64,000 nt of DNA, taken from positions 1 through 64,000 of the forward strand of contig NZ_CAXBOD010000006.1 of NCBI RefSeq assembly GCF_963977235.1, read 5' to 3'. The first letter of the stretch is position 1. The number at the start of each line of letters is the position of its first letter. A program made the position numbers and the translations under genes. Shown here in pieces: positions 25,705-34,555 of the stretch. The notes beneath the pieces were generated by a model. That model was not told the DNA's origin and did not search any database. It saw nothing but the letters and a program-made list of their open reading frames with translations. The DNA comes from Albimonas sp963977235 (GTDB taxonomy: Bacteria > Pseudomonadota > Alphaproteobacteria > Rhodobacterales > Rhodobacteraceae).

Positions 25705-26835
25705 TCAGCCGCGCGCCTCGTCCGGCGACTCGGGACGCGGCGCCGCGCCCTGCGGGGGCACCTCGTTCCACATCAGCACGGCGAGGAAGCGGGTCGCGGG
25801 AAAATGCTCGAGCACGATCACCAGCATGGCGGTCATCGGCACCGCCAGGATCGCGCCCGCCAGCCCCCAGATCGCCGACCACACCGACAGCGCCGCCATC
25901 ACCGCGAACGGGCTGAGGTTGAGCTGCCGGCCGATCATCCGCGGCTCGAGCACGTTGCCCACCGAGATCTGCGCCGCGATCAGCATCGCGGCCAGCGCCA
26001 GCGAATGGCCCACCGACCCCTCCTGCGCCACCGAGAGCAGCACCGGAAACGCCACCCCCAGCAACGAGCCGACGTAAGGGATGTAGTTCAGGAGCGCGAT
26101 CACGATCGCCCAGAACAGCGCGAAGTCCGAGCCCATCGCCAGCAGGATCCCCAGGCAAAGCCCGCCCAGGATCAGGTTGATCAGCGTCTTGACCGCCAGG
26201 TACTCGCCGATGCGCGCGTTGATCTGGGACAGGATCCCGGCCGCGTCGCGCGCGTCCTGCGGATCGCCCAGCGCGGCCGAGAGCTTGGCGGGAAAGCCCG
26301 GTTGCTCGACCATCAGGAAGGCCGCGTAGATCACCACCAGGAAGGCGGTCGAGCCGACCGAGGTGAACCCCCCCAGCACCCCCAGGATCACCGCCCGCAG
26401 GTCCATCCCGCCGAAAGTGACCCGGAAGGCGTCGTCCAGCACCTTCTGCATGTCCACGTCGAAGCGCTGCTCCAGCCGGTCGGCCAGCGCCTCGAAATTC
26501 TGCTGGTAGCCAGGCGCGACGCCCGCGATCTCGCCGATGGTCGAGGCGACGACCACCGCGAACGCATAGAGGCCCAGCGCGAAGATCAGCAACACCAGCG
26601 CCCTCAGCGCGGCGCTGGGCAGGTGGCGCAGCACCGGCGCGCGGCGCAGCGCCTCGGTGGCCGAGGACATCAGATAGACCGAGATCACCGCGGTGATGAT
26701 CGGAACCAGGATCGGCCGGCCGATGACCAGCAACTGACCCACGGCCATCGTGAGCACAACGGCCAGCACGAGGTTCAGCAGCGGAGCGCCCTTCACCGCA
26801 CGACCCTCCTCGCCTCGCGTCCGTTCCCCCGCCAT
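25705..26835 (-). CDS. AI-2E family (PerM-like) membrane transporter
   Basis: A 376-residue protein with about eight membrane helices in the AI-2E pattern: two helices at the N-terminus (PLLNLVLAVVLTMAVGQLL), a soluble central part (about 115-190) and a C-terminal block with LLNYIPYVGSLLGV and GNVLEPRMIGRQLNLSPF. Members export autoinducer-2 or act as sodium-proton antiporters; the actual substrate here is unknown. Convergent with the flavoprotein gene with only 7 bases between the stops. Confidence 0.85.
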   Translation of the reverse strand: MAGERTRGEEGRAVKGAPLLNLVLAVVLTMAVGQLLVIGRPILVPIITAVISVYLMSSATEALRRAPVLRHLPSAALRALVLLIFALGLYAFAVVVASTIGEIAGVAPGYQQNFEALADRLEQRFDVDMQKVLDDAFRVTFGGMDLRAVILGVLGGFTSVGSTAFLVVIYAAFLMVEQPGFPAKLSAALGDPQDARDAAGILSQINARIGEYLAVKTLINLILGGLCLGILLAMGSDFALFWAIVIALLNYIPYVGSLLGVAFPVLLSVAQEGSVGHSLALAAMLIAAQISVGNVLEPRMIGRQLNLSPFAVMAALSVWSAIWGLAGAILAVPMTAMLVIVLEHFPATRFLAVLMWNEVPPQGAAPRPESPDEARG

Positions 26836-26981
26836 GGCTTGCAGGTCGCCGCCGGCCCGTCAAGGCGGCGCGGGGGGCGGAAGCGGGAGGCGGCGACCCG
26901 CGCCGCGTCAGCCCGCGCGAGACGCGCGGTCCCGCCCGGCGCGCGCAGCCCGGGCGCCGGGGACCCGATCGGGCCCCGCGA

Positions 26982-27986
26982 TCAGACGCAGGGGCACAGC
27001 GCGCACTGGTCGAAGGCGGGCATGTCGAGCGCCATCGCCAGCCCCCCCTGCAGCGCCAGCATCGCGGTCAGAAACGGCAGGATCGCCAGCCGCGGCGGCG
27101 CGAACCCGACCAGGGATGCGCCCGCGCCCGCGGCCAGCTCTCCGCCCAGGCGGACGTCCTCGAAGGCCGGCAGCGCGTCCAGCTTCGCCGACAGCGCCAG
27201 CGCCCCCAGCGGCAGCGGCAGCCGCAGCCCGCCCCAGATCCGCAGCATCGCGCTCACCCGTCCGAAGGTGGCGGGCGAGAGGTCCCCGAACGCCGCCTGG
27301 ATCGTGCCCAGCGCCTCGACCGCCAGACCCAGCCGCAGCAGCGCGGGCATCGGGATCGCCAGCGCCGGCGGGCTCAGCGCCGCCATCGCGCCGAGCCGGT
27401 CCGAGAGGCCCGCCATGCCGCCCTCCCCCAGCGGCGGCAGGCCCAGCGCCGGCGCCAGGGCGGCCAGCGACGGCAGGCTCGCCAGCATCCGCGCCATCGC
27501 CAGCTGCGGCGGGGTCAGCGCGAACGCGAGGCTCCCCAGCCCCCCCGGCGTCGCCGGCGGCCCCATCGTGAACGGGTCGAGGCCGACCCCCTGCAGCGAC
27601 ATCGTCAGCCGGGCGGCCAGCGCCAGGTTCATCAGCGGCGCCAGCGGCAGCGTGGTCAGCCAGCCCAGCCGCGGCCAGACGTTGGCCGCGAAGGAGCCCG
27701 CCATCTGCTGCATCTGGACCTCCAGCTTCGGCAGGTCGTCGAGCGCGAAGGTCCCCATCATCAGCGACAGCGTCATGCCAAGCCCGCCGAGCCCGCCCAG
27801 GCTGAGACCGGGCAGCCGCATCGCCCCCAGCCCGGCCGCCAGGCGGATGTCGGCGCGCGGCTCGGCCGTCAGCCCCGGCAGGGCGGCGGCGAGCTGCAGC
27901 GCCATCGGCGGCGGCGCGATCGACGGCAGGCCGACGGCCAGGCGCATCCGGGCGGCGGCGGCGGGGTGCTGGCAGAAGCAGGGCAT
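26982..27986 (-). CDS. T6SS-locus protein of unknown function, cysteine-capped, Leu/Ala/Pro/Met-rich
   Basis: A 334-residue protein not matched to any family I know. It begins MPCFCQHP and ends DQCALCPCV, so a CxC motif at one end and CxxCxC at the other bracket a body with no other cysteines. The body consists of hydrophobic, helix-prone stretches with many short LP and LG turns (for example LPSLAALAPALGLPPLGEGG) and few charges. There is no signal peptide. It is the last gene of the T6SS run, 95 bases after the phosphatase gene. A metal-binding accessory protein or a membrane-active effector are both possible. Confidence 0.6.
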   Translation of the reverse strand: MPCFCQHPAAAARMRLAVGLPSIAPPPMALQLAAALPGLTAEPRADIRLAAGLGAMRLPGLSLGGLGGLGMTLSLMMGTFALDDLPKLEVQMQQMAGSFAANVWPRLGWLTTLPLAPLMNLALAARLTMSLQGVGLDPFTMGPPATPGGLGSLAFALTPPQLAMARMLASLPSLAALAPALGLPPLGEGGMAGLSDRLGAMAALSPPALAIPMPALLRLGLAVEALGTIQAAFGDLSPATFGRVSAMLRIWGGLRLPLPLGALALSAKLDALPAFEDVRLGGELAAGAGASLVGFAPPRLAILPFLTAMLALQGGLAMALDMPAFDQCALCPCV

Positions 27987-28028
27987 GGCGACGTCTCGGG
28001 TTGGGGCAGGAAGGTCCGATCCGCGCGC

Positions 28029-28049
28029 GCCCCGGGCTTGCCCCGGGGC
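28029..28049. repeat. GCCCCGGG extragenic palindrome, copy 1
   Basis: GCCCCGGG (28029-28036) pairs with CCCGGGGC (28042-28049) around a 5-base loop. It lies between the phosphatase and the cysteine-capped gene and may cut transcription of the latter. A near-identical element is at 58899-58919. Confidence 0.65.
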
Positions 28050-28081
28050 CTCGCGCGGGCGGGGGGAGAGCGGTCGGCGCC

Positions 28082-28810
28082 TCAGGCCTCGACCACGATG
28101 ACCGAGACGTTGTCGGCCCCGCCGCCCTCCAGCGCCCGCTCGACCAGCAGGTCGGCGGCGGCCTCGACCGGCGCCTCGCGCAGGGCGGCGGCCAGCGCCG
28201 CCTCGTCGACATGGCGGGTCAGCCCGTCCGAGCACAGAAGGAAGCGGTCGCCGGGCAGCGCCTCGCCCCGGCGCTTGTCGATCTCGAGCCGCGCGCCCAC
28301 GCCCACGGCGCGGGTGATCTGGTTGGACTGGGGGTGACGCTCGGCCTCGGCCCAGGACAGCTCGCCCCGCTCGACCAGCTCGCCCACCACCGAGTGGTCG
28401 AGGCTCAGCATCTCGAGCCGCCCCTCGCGCAGGCGATAGAGGCGGCTGTCCCCGGCCCAGAGGCACAGGAAATGCGCCTCGGCGATCACCAGGATCACCA
28501 CCGTCGCGCCGATGACCGCGCCGCCGCGACGCTCGGCTTCCGCCCCGATGCGGCGGTGGGCGGCCTGCACCGCCTCGCGGGCGGCGCGCATCAGCTCGGC
28601 CGGGGCGAGCTCGGGCGACAGGGCGCCCAGCGCCTCGACCACCGCGCGGCTGGCGAAGTCGCCCGCGTCGTGGCCCCCCATCCCGTCCGAGACGACCCAG
28701 ACCCCGGGCCGGGGCATCGAGAGGATCGCGTCCTCGTTGACCTCGCGGACGCGACCGACGTCGGTGCGCGCGCTGCAGCGGCGCGCAGGCGCCAGGGAGC
28801 GGTTTGACAT
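28082..28810 (-). CDS. pppA: PP2C-type Ser/Thr phosphatase of the T6SS
   Basis: A 242-residue PP2C phosphatase that should reverse threonine phosphorylation and switch the T6SS off. Metal-binding motifs are present: RTDVGRVREVNEDA, VVSDGMGGHDAGDFAS, WAGDSRLYRLREG, LLCSDGLTRHV and GADNVSVIVVEA. It follows tagF by 36 bases. Together with the kinase at 55443-56795, TagH and TagF it completes a threonine-phosphorylation pathway as known from Pseudomonas and Agrobacterium. Confidence 0.88.
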   Translation of the reverse strand: MSNRSLAPARRCSARTDVGRVREVNEDAILSMPRPGVWVVSDGMGGHDAGDFASRAVVEALGALSPELAPAELMRAAREAVQAAHRRIGAEAERRGGAVIGATVVILVIAEAHFLCLWAGDSRLYRLREGRLEMLSLDHSVVGELVERGELSWAEAERHPQSNQITRAVGVGARLEIDKRRGEALPGDRFLLCSDGLTRHVDEAALAAALREAPVEAAADLLVERALEGGGADNVSVIVVEA

Positions 28811-28846
28811 GGTGAGCGGTCCTCGGTCGGGTCGGTCGGCGGGAAG

Positions 28847-29572
28847 TCAGTCGGCGGGGGTCGGTCGAGCCCGGGGCGGACGCCCGGCGTGGGGATCGAA
28901 CAGGGCCGCCGCCTCGGCCGCGCTCCGCGGCATTCCGTCTGCCAGCAGCACCCGGGCCCCGTCGCCGGGCGCCGTCGCCCACAGCGAGCGGCCGGGCGCG
29001 CGATCCAGTGCGGCCAGCGCGTCCTCGAGCGCAGCCCAACGCGGCGGAGCCGAGGGGGCGAGATGCGGCAGCGCCCGCGCCAGCAGGTCGGGCGTGGCCT
29101 CAAGGCTCAGCATCGACAGCGCCGCCGTCTCCAGCGCCTCGAAACGCGGCTCGGCGGCGCGCCAGGCCTCGGCGGCCGGGGCGTCGGTCTCGGCCGCCAG
29201 GCACAGCGGGAACATGCGCCCCACCCGGTCGACGCTGGGCATCATCACGCCGACCGCGCCGCGCGGCCCGCACAGGCCGGGCGAGAGGGCGAAGCGGCGG
29301 ATCGGGGCGGCGAAATACGCCTCGCGCCAGCCCGCGCCCAGGGCGCCGCGCCCGGCGCCGATCAGCGCCTGCAGCCAGGCGTCCCAGGCGGCGACGAACC
29401 CCGGCGTCAGGCCTTGACGGAAGAAGTCGCCCCGGCCCGGCGCCTTGCCATACCAGCCCCAGGGACCAAGCGCGCCCCCCACCCTTCCCCCCACTTCGCC
29501 CGCATGTTCGCCCCCGGCCTCGCCGCCGAGATCTGCCCGGCCCCCAGCCGCGCTCACAGCGACTTGGGGCAT
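28847..29572 (-). CDS. tagF: T6SS-associated protein TagF
   Basis: TagF-domain protein, a negative regulator of T6SS firing in systems where it has been studied. The hallmark is WGWYGKAPGRGDFFRQGL, followed by WDAWLQALIGAGR and GVMMPSVDRVGRMFPLCL. The start is uncertain: ATG at 29572, with GGGGG upstream, gives 241 residues and overlaps tssM by 19 bases; GTG at 29557 overlaps the tssM stop as GTGA; internal GTG codons nearer the domain are also possible. In some bacteria TagF is fused to the phosphatase; here the two are separate neighbours. Confidence 0.82.
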   Translation of the reverse strand: MPQVAVSAAGGRADLGGEAGGEHAGEVGGRVGGALGPWGWYGKAPGRGDFFRQGLTPGFVAAWDAWLQALIGAGRGALGAGWREAYFAAPIRRFALSPGLCGPRGAVGVMMPSVDRVGRMFPLCLAAETDAPAAEAWRAAEPRFEALETAALSMLSLEATPDLLARALPHLAPSAPPRWAALEDALAALDRAPGRSLWATAPGDGARVLLADGMPRSAAEAAALFDPHAGRPPRARPTPAD

Positions 29573-32500
29573 CGGAACCCCCGGACGGCCGAGCCCGCGA
29601 ACGGGTTCAGCGCCGAGCCTGCGCGGAGCTGGAAGATCGCGATCCGACCGCCGATGTTGAAGATCACCCGGTTGCGGTCGGTGACGTTGGTGCGCCGCAG
29701 CTCGGCCGCGTCCAGCAGGCGGAACCAGGCCCAGGGCCCCTCGCGCGAGATGGTGTTCTCGATGCCGGCCTGCGCTGGCGACATCGCCACCCGCGTGCGC
29801 CCGCCCGGGCTGCCCGGCCATTTCAGCGGCGTCACCTGCGGCGGGCCATGGGCGTAGGAGACGGCCTGCCCCTCGATCTCGACCACCACCTGCTCGACCT
29901 CCGGCGCCAGCGCCACCGGGGTCAGGTCGAAGGTGATCGCAGGCAGGCCCGGCGCCAGGAAGAAGCTGTCGCGGATCTCGGCCGCCTTCTGGAACTGCGA
30001 CAGCACCGCGTCCGAGATCCCCAGGTCCACGTCGTTCACCCGCTTCCACCGCCAGGGGTTCGAGGCGGTGTCCACGAAGGGCGCCAGATGCTCGGAGAAG
30101 AACCCGTCGATCAGCCCCGAGGGGCCGAACAGCCGCCCGAAATCCTGAAGCGCCACGTCCGCCGCCGCCGCGCGGTCGAACGGATACCGCCCCTCGAGCG
30201 CGCGCGAGCAGAACGGGTGCACCTGAGCCTGCCAGCGGGCGTTCAGCTCGGCCCGCGCGCCGCCCACCGCGACCCCCGAGGAGGCCGAGGCCACCTGGCT
30301 CGTCCAGCGGTCCAGCGGCGCGGGCAGCCGGCCGATCTGCTCCTGCAGCCGGGCCGCGGCCCCCCCGCCCTGCCCGGCCAGCGCCACGCCCGAATCCTGG
30401 CCCAGCGACAGGCGGTTCAGCTCGCGATAGACCTCGGTCATCGCGCCCACCACCTCGTCGAGCTGCGAGGGGGCGCCCTCGGGCGCATCCACCAGCGCGT
30501 GCAGGGCGGCGAAGCGGTCCTCGACGAACTGGCCCGGAAGCTCGGGCCGCGCGGCCTCCCCCGCAGCCGGAGAGGTCGCCGAGATCGCCTCGAACAACGC
30601 CTGCCCGCGGCTGTCGAGGGCCGAGACCGCCTCGGTCCGGGCCAGCTCGGCCACCGCCCCCCCGGCGCCCGTCGCGATCAGCCCCCCTGCGGGCGGCCGG
30701 GTCAGCCGCGTCTCGGCCGCCACCGCCTCGAGGATCGCCACCAGCGGCGAGGTCGGGCCCGAGAGGACGTTGGCCACCTCGGTCGCGTGGCTCAGGCTCT
30801 CCATCGGGACCACGTCGAGGTCGGCCAGCAAGCCGTCGTAGCGCGCCACATAGTCGGTGTAATAGAGGTTCAGCACGTCCCGCCCGACCCGCGCCAGCCC
30901 GGCGGGCGAGGTCTCGGCCGTCCCGCGCGGGCCCAGCACCCAGGCCTCGTCGCGCACGCGGGCGGCGACCGACAGCACCTCGGGCAGGAACTGGCGGTGG
31001 AAGGCGGCGCGGGTGTAGATCCCCTCGACCCCCTCGGACAACGGCTTGCCGGAGGGGCGCAGCAGCACGCGCGCGGCGGCGGGGCCGCCGGCCTCGGTGA
31101 TCCGGAAATCGGGCAGGTCGCGCGCCTGCGGGCTGGCGACGATGCTGCGGTAGACGCGCTCGGCCAGCGGGGTCTCGGACAGCAGCGCCCGGATCTGCTC
31201 GACCAGCGGGCCGTTCAGGGCGATCTCGCGCATCGGCTGGTTCAGCAGCCGGTCGAGATGGCCGCTCAGCGTCCCCTGCAGGACCGGGTCCCGGGGATAG
31301 GCGACCGCCCAGTCGATCCGCATCCAGCGCTTGACGATCTCCTGCTCCATCGGGCCCTGCAGACCCAGCATCAGGTAGACCTTCAGCGCCTCGAACAGCA
31401 GCTCGGGGTCGTTGAGGCTGGCCTGCATCTGGGTTTCCAGGCGGAACAGCAGGCGCGGCAGCAGCAAGGCGTTGAGCGCCTCGCGATAGGCCTGCGCGCT
31501 CTCGGTGCCCACGGCGTCGCCCTGGTAGAGGCCCAGCGTCGCCTCGAACGGCGGCGCGGGATCGCCGGCGGCGGGATTGCCCGGCAGGTCGCGCAGGATG
31601 TCGAGCGCGGGGGCGACCGCGGCCAGGTCGTCGTCCCCCACCGGGTTTCCGGGGATCTGCGCGGACAGGCGGCGGAACTCGGCCGCCTGCGCCTGCGCGT
31701 CCGCGATCAGGGCGGCGTTGGCGCGATAGCTGACGCCCCAGGCGGCGCAGGCGCCGGCCAGCGCCAGCAGCCCTGCGGCCGCCGTCCCGCGCCGGGTCCA
31801 GCGATAGCGCCGCTCGACCCGGTCGTCGGCCGAGACCAGCCCCGCCTCGCGGAACACCACGCCCCTCAGCAGCCGGGTGAGGAAATAGCTGCGCCCCTGC
31901 CCCGACCCGCTGCCCACCGCCTGACGAGAGATCCCGAAGGCCCGCGCCATGCCCGCCATCAGCCGATCGATCGGCGCCCCCTCCTGCGTGCCCGAGGTGA
32001 AGTAGACCCCGCGCAGCAGCTGGCGCGCCTCATAGCGGCTGGCGCGGAACACGTCGGCCAGAAACCCCTCGGCCGCGCCGCGCAGCGAGGCGACCTGCGA
32101 GGGGAAGCCCTGCGCCAGCGCCCGCCGCTGGGGGTCGCTCTCGGCCTGCATGCGCTCGAGCGAGCGGTTCTCCAGCCGCTCCAGCAGCGCCTCGAACTCG
32201 GTCCCGAAGCCGTCGAGCGGGGCGGCGCTCCGGTCATGGGGCAAGGTGAACCCCCAGACCTGCTCGCGCTCGGCGGCGCCGAGATCCTCGAAGAACTCCT
32301 GAAAGCCGGCGATGCGGTCGGCCTTGGTAAAGATCACGTAGACCGGGAAGGCCACGCCCAGCCGCTCGCGCAGCTCGGTCAGGCGGGCGCGCACGGCGAC
32401 GGCGTGGTCGCGCCGCTCGGCCTCCGACTGCACGGCGAGGTCGGAAAGGCTGATCGCCACCAGCGCCCCGTTGATCGGCTGGCGGCCGCGGTGCTTCTTG

Positions 32501-33138
32501 AGCAGGTCGAGGAACCCGGTCCAGGCGCGGGCGTCGGCCTCGCCGCCGCTCTCCTGCGTGGTGTAGCGCCCGGCGGTGTCGAGCAGCACCGCCTCGTCGG
32601 TGAACCACCAGTCGCAGTTGCGGGTGCCCCCGACGCCGCCCAGCGCGGTCTTGCCCATCCGCTCGGCCAGCGGGAAGTGCAGGCCCGAGTTGACGATGGC
32701 CGTGGTCTTGCCGGCGCCCGGCGGTCCGATGATCACGTACCACGGCAGCTGATACAGCCGCCGCGAGCCGAAGCGACCGCGCAGCGAGCGGCCGCGCAGC
32801 ACGCCCATCGCCTCGCCCATCCGGGCGCGCAGCTCATCGAGCTCGGCGGCCGCCGCGGCGTCCTCGGGATCGGGGGCCGCGACGTCGGCCGCGATGGCCC
32901 GGGTCATCGCCCGGTCCCGCCCCCGCCGGCGCAGCAGGATGGCAAGGCAGACGATCGCCACGAAGGCCGCAAGGCCCCCGATGGCGACCCCCCGTCCCCA
33001 GTCGCTGTCGAAGGGCCGCGCCTGCCCGATGGCCAGCAGCGGGCCCATCCACCAGATCGCGGCAGCGAGGATCAGGCCGAACAGGATCAGCGCCACGATG
33101 GCGGGGTCGAAGATCGCGCGGATGCGGGACAAGAACAT
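29554..33138 (-). CDS. tssM: T6SS membrane-complex protein TssM (IcmF)
   Basis: A 1194-residue inner-membrane protein that spans the periplasm and, with TssL and TssJ, forms the T6SS membrane complex. Membrane segments lie near residues 14-34 and 50-69, with a third near 440. The cytoplasmic NTPase domain keeps Walker A GPPGAGKT (138-145) and Walker B VLLDTAG (184-190), so unlike many TssM proteins it may bind ATP. The rest is the long periplasmic region ending in a beta domain. Its ATG lies 3 bases after tssL. Confidence 0.93.
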   Translation of the reverse strand: MFLSRIRAIFDPAIVALILFGLILAAAIWWMGPLLAIGQARPFDSDWGRGVAIGGLAAFVAIVCLAILLRRRGRDRAMTRAIAADVAAPDPEDAAAAAELDELRARMGEAMGVLRGRSLRGRFGSRRLYQLPWYVIIGPPGAGKTTAIVNSGLHFPLAERMGKTALGGVGGTRNCDWWFTDEAVLLDTAGRYTTQESGGEADARAWTGFLDLLKKHRGRQPINGALVAISLSDLAVQSEAERRDHAVAVRARLTELRERLGVAFPVYVIFTKADRIAGFQEFFEDLGAAEREQVWGFTLPHDRSAAPLDGFGTEFEALLERLENRSLERMQAESDPQRRALAQGFPSQVASLRGAAEGFLADVFRASRYEARQLLRGVYFTSGTQEGAPIDRLMAGMARAFGISRQAVGSGSGQGRSYFLTRLLRGVVFREAGLVSADDRVERRYRWTRRGTAAAGLLALAGACAAWGVSYRANAALIADAQAQAAEFRRLSAQIPGNPVGDDDLAAVAPALDILRDLPGNPAAGDPAPPFEATLGLYQGDAVGTESAQAYREALNALLLPRLLFRLETQMQASLNDPELLFEALKVYLMLGLQGPMEQEIVKRWMRIDWAVAYPRDPVLQGTLSGHLDRLLNQPMREIALNGPLVEQIRALLSETPLAERVYRSIVASPQARDLPDFRITEAGGPAAARVLLRPSGKPLSEGVEGIYTRAAFHRQFLPEVLSVAARVRDEAWVLGPRGTAETSPAGLARVGRDVLNLYYTDYVARYDGLLADLDVVPMESLSHATEVANVLSGPTSPLVAILEAVAAETRLTRPPAGGLIATGAGGAVAELARTEAVSALDSRGQALFEAISATSPAAGEAARPELPGQFVEDRFAALHALVDAPEGAPSQLDEVVGAMTEVYRELNRLSLGQDSGVALAGQGGGAAARLQEQIGRLPAPLDRWTSQVASASSGVAVGGARAELNARWQAQVHPFCSRALEGRYPFDRAAAADVALQDFGRLFGPSGLIDGFFSEHLAPFVDTASNPWRWKRVNDVDLGISDAVLSQFQKAAEIRDSFFLAPGLPAITFDLTPVALAPEVEQVVVEIEGQAVSYAHGPPQVTPLKWPGSPGGRTRVAMSPAQAGIENTISREGPWAWFRLLDAAELRRTNVTDRNRVIFNIGGRIAIFQLRAGSALNPFAGSAVRGFRCPKSL

Positions 33139-33141
33139 GGC

Positions 33142-34536
33142 TCAGCCTGCCTTCACGAGGATGATTTCGATGCGACGATTGCGGGCGCGGCCTTCGCGCG
33201 TGGCGTTGTCGGCGATGGGCTCGGCGTCGGCCCGGCCCTCGGCGGTCAGCCGCCCGGGGTCCGCCAGCGCCGCCCCGATCCGCGCCATCACCGAGCGGGC
33301 GCGCGCCAGCGACAGGTGCAGGTTCGAGGGGAACCGCGCCGTGCGGATCGGCACGCTGTCCGAATGGCCCGCGACGATCACCCGGCCGGGTTCGGCCTCC
33401 AGCGCCTCGGCCACCCGGTCGACCACCGCGACAAAGCGCGGCTCGAGCGTGTCGGAGGCCGGCGCGAAGATGCTCTCGCCCGTGAGCCTCACGGTCAGGG
33501 TGTTGCCGGCCGAGAAGACCTCGACCAGCCCCGCCTCGACCTCGGGCGCGAGGAACGCGGCGATCGAGCGGGTCTCCGGCGCCGGCGCGGGCGGCGGCGG
33601 CGGCGGGGGCGCGGCGCGGGCCAGCGTCACCGGCCCCTCGGGGCGCAGCGCCTCGAGCTGGCCGCGCAGGCGCTCGGTCTCGCCGCTCAGCGCCCAGGAG
33701 AACCCCAGGAACGCCACGCACACGCCCGCCAGCGTCAGCCCCCCGATCAGCCAGACCGGGGTCCAGGCCGACAACGGGCGGTGGGCCAGCTCCAGCCCCT
33801 TCCAGCGGGGGGCGAGCTCGGGCTCGGCCGCGCCGCGCTGGGCGCGGATCAGCCGGGCGAGGCCGGCGCGGATCTCGCGGTGACGCTCGGCCCCCTGCGG
33901 CTCGATGCGCAGGCGCCCCTCGAAGCCCAGACTCAGGCAGACATAGAGGAACTCCAGCAGGTCGCGGTTGCGGGCGGGGTCCGCCTGCAGCCGCTTGAGC
34001 AGGTCCCACACCCGGTCGCCGCCATGGGTCTCCTTGTGGAAGGTCCCCACCAGCGACCGTTGCGGCCAGACGCTCCGCCCGCCCCAGGGGGTGTTGAGCA
34101 CCACGTCGTCGAGCGTCGCGCACAGGGCGTAGCGCGCCAGCTTCACCGTCTCGGCGGGGCAGCCCGCACGCAGGGCGCGGGTCTCGAAGGCGCGGATCTC
34201 GCCGATCACGCTCTCGCGCAGGGCGGCGGGATCGGGGTGCTGGGCGCGGTTGCGCAGCCGCCCGACCAGCGAGAACAGGCTCGAGGCGGCGGCGTTCAGC
34301 GGGTTCAACCCGGTGGCCGCGGCTTCGATCGTCTCGTCTGTCCCGACGCGAGGCGGAGCGGTCCCGGCGGCCGGCCCGCCCGGCGCGGCGGACGGCGCGG
34401 GCATCGCCCCGGGCGCGGGCTCGGCCCCCGGCGCGGGCATCGCGGGGGGCGCGGCCGGCCGCCGGCCGCCGGGGTTGGGCAGGATCACCGTGCGGTCGGT
34501 GTCGGCCGGCTCGGCGAAGGGATCGTCGCGGTTCAT
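33142..34536 (-). CDS. tssL: T6SS membrane-complex protein TssL (DotU) with OmpA domain
   Basis: A 464-residue extended TssL. The N-terminal 90 residues are a disordered Pro/Ala segment containing DRTVILPNPGGRR (14-26), a likely phospho-threonine site (T16 with leucine at +3, as FHA domains prefer). Then come the cytoplasmic DotU domain (about 95-290), one membrane helix near WLIGGLTLAGVCVAFLG, and a periplasmic OmpA-like peptidoglycan-binding domain (GHSDSVPIRTARFPSNLHLS). The start at 34536 has GGAGG 6 bases upstream and removes a 27-codon atypical extension. Confidence 0.9.
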   Translation of the reverse strand: MNRDDPFAEPADTDRTVILPNPGGRRPAAPPAMPAPGAEPAPGAMPAPSAAPGGPAAGTAPPRVGTDETIEAAATGLNPLNAAASSLFSLVGRLRNRAQHPDPAALRESVIGEIRAFETRALRAGCPAETVKLARYALCATLDDVVLNTPWGGRSVWPQRSLVGTFHKETHGGDRVWDLLKRLQADPARNRDLLEFLYVCLSLGFEGRLRIEPQGAERHREIRAGLARLIRAQRGAAEPELAPRWKGLELAHRPLSAWTPVWLIGGLTLAGVCVAFLGFSWALSGETERLRGQLEALRPEGPVTLARAAPPPPPPPAPAPETRSIAAFLAPEVEAGLVEVFSAGNTLTVRLTGESIFAPASDTLEPRFVAVVDRVAEALEAEPGRVIVAGHSDSVPIRTARFPSNLHLSLARARSVMARIGAALADPGRLTAEGRADAEPIADNATREGRARNRRIEIILVKAG

Positions 34537-34555
34537 CGTCGCCTCCTTCCCGGTC

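Noticed and set aside
25705..26835. The AI-2E permease as an immunity protein for the adjacent unknown T6SS gene
   Set aside because: It is a full-length member of a widespread transporter family and is 146 bases away; nothing beyond adjacency supports such a role.
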